A DNA stretch of 64,000 nucleotides, from the NCBI GenBank assembly GCA_013099015.1, contig CP039998.1:124001-188000 (forward strand), written 5' to 3'. Each line of letters starts with the position of its first letter. Within the stretch, counting starts at the first letter, position 1. Below, piece by piece: positions 58,653-64,000 of the stretch. This DNA comes from Candidatus Saccharibacteria bacterium oral taxon 488 (GTDB lineage Bacteria; Patescibacteriota; Saccharimonadia; Saccharimonadales; Saccharimonadaceae). The notes under the pieces are model-generated. The model had not been told where the DNA came from and ran no database searches. It saw only the letters and a list, made by a program, of their open reading frames with translations. A program made the position numbers and the translations under genes.

Positions 58653-58681
58653 TTGATAAAGAAGTAATTTAGTGGTATTAT
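58653..58681 (+). promoter_or_regulatory. Leaderless-type promoter of the FHA-PP2C gene
   Basis: TTGATA (58653-58658), 17 nt, extended TGGTATTAT with TATTAT at 58676-58681, then 7 nt to ATG 58689. Confidence 0.8.
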
Positions 58682-58688
58682 ATCATCC

Positions 58689-59978
58689 ATGCGTGAGTTG
58701 TATGGTTTTTCTATCAAGACTGATACCGTAAGAGGAGTAGTGCCTCGCGACGGCCATGGTAGTGAGATACCGACAGGTTTGAATGCCGGGTATCTAGGTA
58801 GTGTTAGTGATCTGGATAAGCGTATGGGTGAAAAAACTATCAATGGTCAATTAATTGCTCGTTTATATCTCGGAGAGGTTGCTGTTGGAGTTGTACAGAA
58901 AGGAAATAACCCTCATTCTGCTATCAGTCTGGTGTCCCCTTACCGGTTAGATTCTATCCCGCTACCGCCAAGCCAGACGGTCAGGATCGGAAGGGAGGAC
59001 TTAGGAATGCCCGAAGGGGCGGATGGCTACCCTCTAAATACAGTCTCGCGATTGTGTAAAGATGGTCATGTGGTGTTTTGTAAAAAAGGTGATGTCATCC
59101 ATGTGAAAGATGCCGGCTCTCGTAATGGCACCATACAGGAGCTTCCTCACCCAGAGGAAATACGGAACGTTCCATTAACAAATGGGCGGTTACGGTCAGT
59201 TGGCGGTTTTGAAAGTGATGTGTCGGAGCGGGCCGTCCATGGTGAGGACGCACATTTGGTGTTACCTGAATATGGAATAACGGCGGTATTTGATGGTATT
59301 GGTAGTATAAGGGGCGGCGGAGCGGCAGCCCGTAAGGTAGCCAAACTACTAGAGGAGATGTATCGTAAGTTCAATCCTCAGGAAATTCGTAGCCAAGCTC
59401 CTGAGTATGCGAGTATAGAGCTTACTGCCAGTTTGAATGTAATTTCTGATATCATACGGAAAGATCCATCTTTAGGCGAAACCACTGCAAGCGTCGCACA
59501 AATGGTGAAGCACGATGGAAAAACGTTTGCTGTATGGGTCAATATCGGTGATTCCCGTATCTATCTGCGACGTGATGGAAAGTGGTATCAGCTAACGAGA
59601 GATGATGGTGAGGGTAACGTTTTGGATAAGGCTCTCGGTTATGATCTGATTGATAGAAAGCATCAGTATGGCTCCGTTGAGGTTGGGCGGGGAGACATGA
59701 TAGTTTGCTGTACAGACGGAATTACCGGTGATTTTGGGACTGACCGGGTGACGCGCTTTGAACTGGAAAAGCGCATACCGGAATCTAGGTTTTCTCCGCA
59801 AACGGTTAGCGGGGTGGCGCAGGGGCTTATGGACATTGCTCGCAAGGGGGATGACAGAACGGTCGTGGTGACGCAGGCTATAGCGGGCGAGGATATGTAC
59901 AAACGACAAATGGTTTGCTGTGATCGAACGGTGTTTCCTGGAGAGAATTGGTTCGGACCGGTGATCTGGCGGGTTTGA
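58689..59978 (+). CDS. FHA domain fused to PP2C-type Ser/Thr phosphatase
   Basis: 429 residues. An N-terminal region of about 75 residues is unassigned. An FHA domain follows (about 90-150: VRIGREDLG, TVSR, VKDAGSRNGT), which binds phosphothreonine. The PP2C domain (about 185-400) has VFDGIGSIRGGG (metal Asp), TTASVAQMV, IGDSRIYLRRDGKWYQLT, CTDGITGDFG and DDRTVVVTQ. A Cys-containing 30-residue tail ends the protein. Dephosphorylates Ser/Thr phosphoproteins, presumably opposite a Hanks-type kinase that is not in this window. Stand-alone gene. Confidence 0.9.
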   Translation: MRELYGFSIKTDTVRGVVPRDGHGSEIPTGLNAGYLGSVSDLDKRMGEKTINGQLIARLYLGEVAVGVVQKGNNPHSAISLVSPYRLDSIPLPPSQTVRIGREDLGMPEGADGYPLNTVSRLCKDGHVVFCKKGDVIHVKDAGSRNGTIQELPHPEEIRNVPLTNGRLRSVGGFESDVSERAVHGEDAHLVLPEYGITAVFDGIGSIRGGGAAARKVAKLLEEMYRKFNPQEIRSQAPEYASIELTASLNVISDIIRKDPSLGETTASVAQMVKHDGKTFAVWVNIGDSRIYLRRDGKWYQLTRDDGEGNVLDKALGYDLIDRKHQYGSVEVGRGDMIVCCTDGITGDFGTDRVTRFELEKRIPESRFSPQTVSGVAQGLMDIARKGDDRTVVVTQAIAGEDMYKRQMVCCDRTVFPGENWFGPVIWRV

Positions 59979-60037
59979 TTTATCGCAGCATCTCTGGTAC
60001 AATGAAACAGATTGAAAACTAATTTTTAAGGAACGAA

Positions 60038-60343
60038 ATGAAAGCAGTCGTAAAAATCTCTGGCAAACAATACATTGTCAGCGAAAAAGAGTCCCTCTTG
60101 GTGGATCTCCTCCCTGAAGGCACAAAAGAACTCACTCTCGACGCACTTTTAGTGATTGATGGTGATAAAACAAAAGTTGGCACACCAACCGTCAAAGGTG
60201 TGGTGGTGAAGGCAAAGGTCGTTGAAGCAGAAGTCAAAGGCGATAAAATCCGCGTCATTCGCTACAAGAGCAAGAAACGTGTCCACAAAGAAACTGGTCA
60301 TCGCCAGAAGTACACTAGGATTGAAATTACCTCGATCAAATAA
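60038..60343 (+). CDS. rplU: 50S ribosomal protein L21
   Basis: 101 residues, normal for bL21. The N terminus MKAVVKISGKQYIVSEKESLLVD and the C-terminal VIRYKSKKRVHKETGHRQKYTRIEI, with its basic loop, are characteristic. It binds 23S rRNA. The usual partner rpmA (L27) does not follow; a terminator and parA do. SD AAGGAAC precedes the ATG. Confidence 0.96.
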   Translation: MKAVVKISGKQYIVSEKESLLVDLLPEGTKELTLDALLVIDGDKTKVGTPTVKGVVVKAKVVEAEVKGDKIRVIRYKSKKRVHKETGHRQKYTRIEITSIK

Positions 60344-60357
60344 CTGATGAATTAGCA

Positions 60358-60386
60358 TGCCGCCCCGCGATGAGGGCGGTATTTTT
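60358..60386 (+). terminator. rplU terminator
   Basis: TGCCGCCC, loop CGCGATGA, GGGCGGTATTTTTAT. It confirms that rplU is monocistronic. Confidence 0.8.
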
Positions 60387-60430
60387 ATGGCCGAAACTAT
60401 GGTACAATGAGGTAAGCAGAAGGGGTATCG

Positions 60431-61195
60431 ATGACGAAGATTATTGCGGTGACAAATCAAAAGGGTGGCGTCGGCAAGACGACGACTTCAATCAATGTGG
60501 CGTATTTTTTAGCAAAAGCCGGTAAGCGGACGCTGATCGTTGACTTTGATCCGCAGGGAAATGCCACTAGTGGCCTTGGCATTGATAAGCAAGAGTTGGG
60601 CATAACGATGACCGAGGTGGTGACTGGTCAGGCAGCCTTGAATAATATAATTATTCAGACCGACATCAAGAACCTATCGATCGCACCGGCCACGCCGCAC
60701 CTAGCAAATACCGAGGTTGAACTGGCCCAAGCCGAGGGGCGGTTTGTGCGGCTGCGCCAGGCGCTGGCGAGTCTCGCTGGGTATGATTATGTGATCATCG
60801 ATAGCCCGCCGAGTTTGAGTCTACTGACCGTGAATGGGCTGATCGCAGCACAGTATGTCTTGCTGCCAGTACAGGCAGAGTTTTATGCACTCGAGGGGCT
60901 GGGGCAGTTGATGGAGACGATGAAGTTGGTTCGCAAGGGGCTCAATCCGCATCTACGCTTGCTCGGCGTGGTGACCACTATGGTTGATTCGCGAACGACC
61001 CTGTCGAGTCAGGTATATGATGAAATAAAAAAGCATTTTGCTGATACGATTTTTAAGACGACGATTCCGCGTAACATTCGCCTCGCTGAGGCGCCAAGTC
61101 ATGGCGTGCCGGTTGGCGTGTACGATCGTTTCTCGAAGGGTTCACGGGCTTACCACGCGCTGACCAAAGAAATTATCGAGAGGATTGAAGGATGA
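60431..61195 (+). CDS. parA: Chromosome partitioning ATPase ParA/Soj
   Basis: 254 residues. Deviant Walker A KGGVGKTT (about 10-17), DFDPQGNATSGL, VIIDSPPSLSLLT and the PVQAEFYALEGLGQL block identify chromosomal ParA (Soj). It forms ATP-dependent dimers on DNA and moves ParB-bound origins. TACAAT with a 22 nt leader and an SD-like AGAAGGGG lie upstream. It overlaps parB by ATGA. Confidence 0.96.
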   Translation: MTKIIAVTNQKGGVGKTTTSINVAYFLAKAGKRTLIVDFDPQGNATSGLGIDKQELGITMTEVVTGQAALNNIIIQTDIKNLSIAPATPHLANTEVELAQAEGRFVRLRQALASLAGYDYVIIDSPPSLSLLTVNGLIAAQYVLLPVQAEFYALEGLGQLMETMKLVRKGLNPHLRLLGVVTTMVDSRTTLSSQVYDEIKKHFADTIFKTTIPRNIRLAEAPSHGVPVGVYDRFSKGSRAYHALTKEIIERIEG

Positions 61196-62070
61196 AAAAG
61201 GGACTTGGGCGGGGATTTGATTCGCTGATACCGACAAATTTGTTTGACGAGGCCTTTGACCCAACGGCTGGTCAAGATGCGACAATGTCGCAATTACGCC
61301 AGCTGCCTACCACAGACATTATCCCAGATCCAGACCAGCCGCGGCGGTTCTTTGATGAGGAGGCACTGCGTGAGTTGGCCAATTCAATTGGTCGGCACGG
61401 TGTAGTGCAGCCGATCGTCGTGACGCCACGTGGGGCGCAGTTTATGATCGTGGCTGGCGAGCGGCGCTGGCGAGCAGCGCAATTGGCTGGATTAGTAGAG
61501 ATGCCGAGCATCATTCGCAGTTTAAGCGATCAGCATCGATTAGAAGTGTCGCTGATTGAGAACTTGCAGCGACGTGACCTCAATCCGCTAGAGACGGCGA
61601 CGGCGTATATGAAACTGCGCGACCAGTTTAATATGACCTTGGAGCAAATCGGTCAACAAGTCGGCGGTAAATCGGTCAGTGCCATTAGTAATACGCTGCG
61701 CCTCTTGAAATTACCGAGCGTGGTGCGGACGGCGCTGTTTGAAAATAAGATTTCTGAAGGGCAGGCGCGAACATTAGTGGGGCTACCAGATGACGTGGCA
61801 GAGGATTTATTGCAGCAGACGATTGATCAGGGTTGGAGTGTACGCAAGCTTGAGCAGATGATTGCCGCCTGGAAGCGAGCACAGCGGCCGTCGGGCCACG
61901 CGCCAGCTCCAAAGCCGGTCGAGCCACTGCATGCCTCGTCAGTAGCGCGCCTGTCGAAAAAACTTCACGCTGACATTACGGTTCGCACTAGTAAACGCGG
62001 TGCCGGTCAGATTATCATCCCGTTCAGAGACCGAGCGGATTTTGAGCGGATCCGTGACTTGATTGGCTGA
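61192..62070 (+). CDS. parB: Chromosome partitioning protein ParB/Spo0J
   Basis: 292 residues. MKKGLGRGFDSLIP (ParA-interacting N terminus), then DIIPDPDQPRRFFDEEALRELANSI, GERRWRAAQLAG (CTP-binding/ParB-N box), the HTH region with LEQIGQQVGGKSVSAISNTLRLLKLP, split by its turn, and a C-terminal dimerisation domain. It binds parS and spreads as a CTP-gated clamp. I did not find a parS-like 16-mer palindrome in this window. Confidence 0.96.
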   Translation: MKKGLGRGFDSLIPTNLFDEAFDPTAGQDATMSQLRQLPTTDIIPDPDQPRRFFDEEALRELANSIGRHGVVQPIVVTPRGAQFMIVAGERRWRAAQLAGLVEMPSIIRSLSDQHRLEVSLIENLQRRDLNPLETATAYMKLRDQFNMTLEQIGQQVGGKSVSAISNTLRLLKLPSVVRTALFENKISEGQARTLVGLPDDVAEDLLQQTIDQGWSVRKLEQMIAAWKRAQRPSGHAPAPKPVEPLHASSVARLSKKLHADITVRTSKRGAGQIIIPFRDRADFERIRDLIG

Positions 62071-62074
62071 TTAT

Positions 62075-62680
62075 TTAAAACCCTCTGATCTGTGTGAAGG
62101 GGAAAATGCGGGCGATGACCGGCCCAACAATGTCGTATAGCGGAATGTTGCCCATGCAGTTACGCGAGTCACACGAAAAATTACCCTCACGATTATCACC
62201 CATCACGAAAACCGTCCCCTCGGACACCTTGGTGTCGACATCGCCGGAGGTGGGTGACTTTGGTTCGTTTTTGTTGACGGTTGTATCGGGATTAAAGCCG
62301 TTCGGATGTTCGCTGTTATAAACGGTGACGACGCCGTTTTTGATGGTGACACGTTCACCCGCGAAAGCAATTACCCGTTTGACGATATATTCATCGTGAC
62401 CTAGGGTCGGATTGTAATTAGGATTCTTAAAGACAATAATTTGACCGCGCTGGGGGATGTACTGTTTATTTTGCAACTGTTTGATCGTGACTGATAGTCG
62501 GTCGACGATCAGGCGGTCGTTAGTGTGCATGGTGTTTTCCATACTCGGCCCCTGCACGCCAAAGCTACGAAAAACAAAGGTATTGATCAAAATCGTTCCG
62601 ATGATCACTCCGACCACAAAAATAATCAGCCCCAGACTGTCCCTCAGGCGCGGGTGTCGATCGAGAAAGTGAGCATCCAT
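62075..62680 (-). CDS. lepB: Signal peptidase I
   Basis: 201 residues from ATG 62680. The longer frame to 62716 is unlikely: TATAAT (minus, 62693-62688) ends 7 nt before this ATG. One membrane helix (SLGLIIFVVGVIIGTILINTF) is followed by GPSMENT with catalytic Ser 46, DEYIVKRVIA with Lys 101, and VMGDNREGNFSCDSR (box E). Cleaves signal peptides of exported proteins such as those at 9255 and 24784. Convergent with parB (4 nt apart). Confidence 0.95.
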   Translation of the reverse strand: MDAHFLDRHPRLRDSLGLIIFVVGVIIGTILINTFVFRSFGVQGPSMENTMHTNDRLIVDRLSVTIKQLQNKQYIPQRGQIIVFKNPNYNPTLGHDEYIVKRVIAFAGERVTIKNGVVTVYNSEHPNGFNPDTTVNKNEPKSPTSGDVDTKVSEGTVFVMGDNREGNFSCDSRNCMGNIPLYDIVGPVIARIFPFTQIRGF

Positions 62681-62755
62681 CCGCCTTATTATACATGGTT
62701 TGGCGGCGAAAACCAAAAGCTTGATCGATAGAGAAGTGTGCTATAATAAGGAGTA

Positions 62756-64000
62756 GTGAAAATTTCAAATAGGAATTCGGTCGATGGATTTGTACCGCGG
62801 AGGGTTCAGCGGTCTCGTTTGGGTGGTGTGTCGCCGGAGCAGGTAGCCGCTCATCCTCGTCGGGCGGAGCAGTCTACCCCGCAGGTACTTGGACAGCAGC
62901 CGGTCCAATTGCCGCGCCAGTCACTGTCACAAGCTGATCGGGTGCGCCTCGCGACTTCGTCAACTGCTGATATTGACGAAGATATCAGCGATTCGCTCAA
63001 AGATCTTGACCTCCAAAAGCCCGAAACACCTCGCGAAAAGCGCAAGAAATCGCATAAAAAACGTCGCAAGCTAAAGATTATTATCCTAGTGATCGTAGCG
63101 CTGATAATTCTGGTGGGCGGATTTTTGCTGTACAAGGCGTGGGTCAATGCGGGGCGAGTGTTTGGTAGCGGTAATCTGATTGACTTGTTTCAGAATCAAC
63201 CGCTGAAAATGGATGCACACGGGCGGAGCAATATGCTGATCCTCGGTACGACAGATGATGATCCGGATCATCCGGGTGCGACATTGACTGACTCGATGAT
63301 GGTGCTCAGTATTGATCAGAAGAAACACGACGCCTATATGTTCAGTATTCCGCGCGACCTATATGTGCAATTTGGGCGGGTTTGTAATTCTGGTAGCGCA
63401 GGCAAGATCAATGAGTATTTTGACTGTATTGCCAAGGGTAATGATGAGCAAGCCGAGAGAAAGCGGATGGAGGCCAGTCGCGAGTTTGTTGGCAAGATCT
63501 TTGGTATGGACCTCCAGTATGTGGCGCATGTGAATGCTCAAGTGATCAAGGACGCTGTTAACGCAGTTGGCGGCGTGACGGTAAACGTACAGAGTGATGA
63601 TCCGCGCGGTGTGTTTGACCCAAGTGTTGACTGGATGTGTCGGGAGAAGGGTCTGTCGGCAGAGCAGCGGAAACGACGCTGTCCGACGGGGCACTACATT
63701 CATTTCAAGAATGGGCCAAATGAGATGGACGGTGACAAGGCGTTGTATTTCTCGCGAGCACGTGGTGCGCTGGGCGGTTCGTATGGGCTGGATAAGTCGA
63801 ACTTTGACCGCGAGAAAAACCAACAGTTGGTGCTGATGGCGCTCAAGAACAAGGCGGCCTCGACGGGCACGCTAACTGATCTTGGCAAGGTGACGGCGCT
63901 GATGGACGCCATGGGCAAGAACTTACGCACTAACGTTGACGCCAAGGAAGTTCGTACGGTGATGGATGTTGCCTCCAAGATAAAAGATTCTGATATCCAC
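62756..64000 (+). CDS. LytR-CpsA-Psr (LCP) family protein, cut by the window end
   Basis: Open reading frame from GTG 62756 to the end of the window with no stop; 415 codons are visible. A disordered basic cytoplasmic region of about 105 residues precedes one membrane helix (KIIILVIVALIILVGGFLLY). Then come the LCP signatures NMLILGTTDDDPDHPGATLTDSMMVLSID (split by the Asp cluster), FSIPRDLYVQF and ALYFSRARGALGGSYGLDKSNFDREKNQQ, carrying the Arg and Asp residues that bind polyprenyl pyrophosphate. LCP enzymes attach glycopolymers to peptidoglycan. TGCTATAAT ends 8 nt before the GTG; in-frame TAA codons upstream exclude an earlier start. Confidence 0.9.
   Translation, partial: MKISNRNSVDGFVPRRVQRSRLGGVSPEQVAAHPRRAEQSTPQVLGQQPVQLPRQSLSQADRVRLATSSTADIDEDISDSLKDLDLQKPETPREKRKKSHKKRRKLKIIILVIVALIILVGGFLLYKAWVNAGRVFGSGNLIDLFQNQPLKMDAHGRSNMLILGTTDDDPDHPGATLTDSMMVLSIDQKKHDAYMFSIPRDLYVQFGRVCNSGSAGKINEYFDCIAKGNDEQAERKRMEASREFVGKIFGMDLQYVAHVNAQVIKDAVNAVGGVTVNVQSDDPRGVFDPSVDWMCREKGLSAEQRKRRCPTGHYIHFKNGPNEMDGDKALYFSRARGALGGSYGLDKSNFDREKNQQLVLMALKNKAASTGTLTDLGKVTALMDAMGKNLRTNVDAKEVRTVMDVASKIKDSDIH

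Noticed and set aside
60431-62070. parS site beside parAB
   Set aside because: No 16-mer close to TGTTTCACGTGAAACA was seen by eye near parAB; the search was not exhaustive.

Overview
The window is a chromosomal segment of a bacterium that I place in Candidatus Saccharibacteria (TM7, Patescibacteria/CPR). The placement rests on the 16S sequence style, compact gene packing, DUF5663 and KGG-type small proteins, LPxTG surface proteins, an unlinked rRNA locus and a eukaryote/archaea-type IleRS. TGA is used as an ordinary stop (for example in recJ and 50111..50620), so the UGA-recoding CPR lineages are excluded. I could not run any search; family names come from motifs read directly.

Layout. 107-3606: rnpB, then infC-rpmI-rplT and comM on the minus strand, then tmRNA. 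3607-4755: about 1.1 kb without a convincing gene, AT-rich in its middle, with DnaA-box-like sites at the point where gene orientation diverges. 4762-10820: small membrane protein, Pro-rich protein, VirD4-like ATPase, two minus-strand envelope genes including an LPRTG surface protein. 10980-15920: gyrB, gyrA, a PAP2-like membrane protein. 15934-24730: rRNA locus split into two transcription units, 16S alone with its own promoter, processing stem and terminator, and 23S-5S with a second promoter. Between them lie a minus-strand membrane gene, tRNA-Ala/Ile/Val, an orphan HExxH gene and pyrD. 24784-32249: C39-like envelope protease, candidate small RNA, KGG protein, zinc-ribbon HExxH protein, ROK kinase, LPATG protein, rpsA, infB. 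32407-35447: large membrane protein and two DUF5663 proteins. 35478-38897 (minus): priA, def, fmt. 39063-43945: HTH regulator, recJ, orphan, rpsU, yqeY, adk, map. 43967-49763: ftsA, ftsZ, nrdR, thioredoxin-fold protein, VKOR, LiaF-like protein, orphan. 49845-56084: T-box leader followed by a DinB-like protein, a 2H phosphoesterase, an IMPase and ileS. 56202-64000: TIM44/DUF3137-like protein, galU, FHA-PP2C phosphatase, rplU, parA-parB, lepB and a truncated LytR-CpsA-Psr gene.

The most unusual object is ileS (52008-56084). The reading frame is continuous and all synthetase signatures are present, but a complete GNAT acetyltransferase domain sits after the GWDCHGLP motif and a complete RBBP9/YdeN-like serine hydrolase domain sits inside the CP1 editing domain. 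The gene ends an operon headed by a T-box antiterminator of textbook form. A second window-wide pattern is promoter architecture: about sixteen first-in-operon genes have a -10 box only 6-11 nt before the start codon, which predicts leaderless mRNAs, whereas internal operon genes carry Shine-Dalgarno sites matched by an intact 16S anti-SD.

How the genes work together: most are central information processing (translation initiation, rRNA, topoisomerase, replication restart, division, chromosome partition) plus a cell-surface set (LPxTG proteins, C39-like protease, LCP, LepB, VKOR) suited to an episymbiotic lifestyle. Biosynthesis is nearly absent apart from an isolated pyrD and galU.
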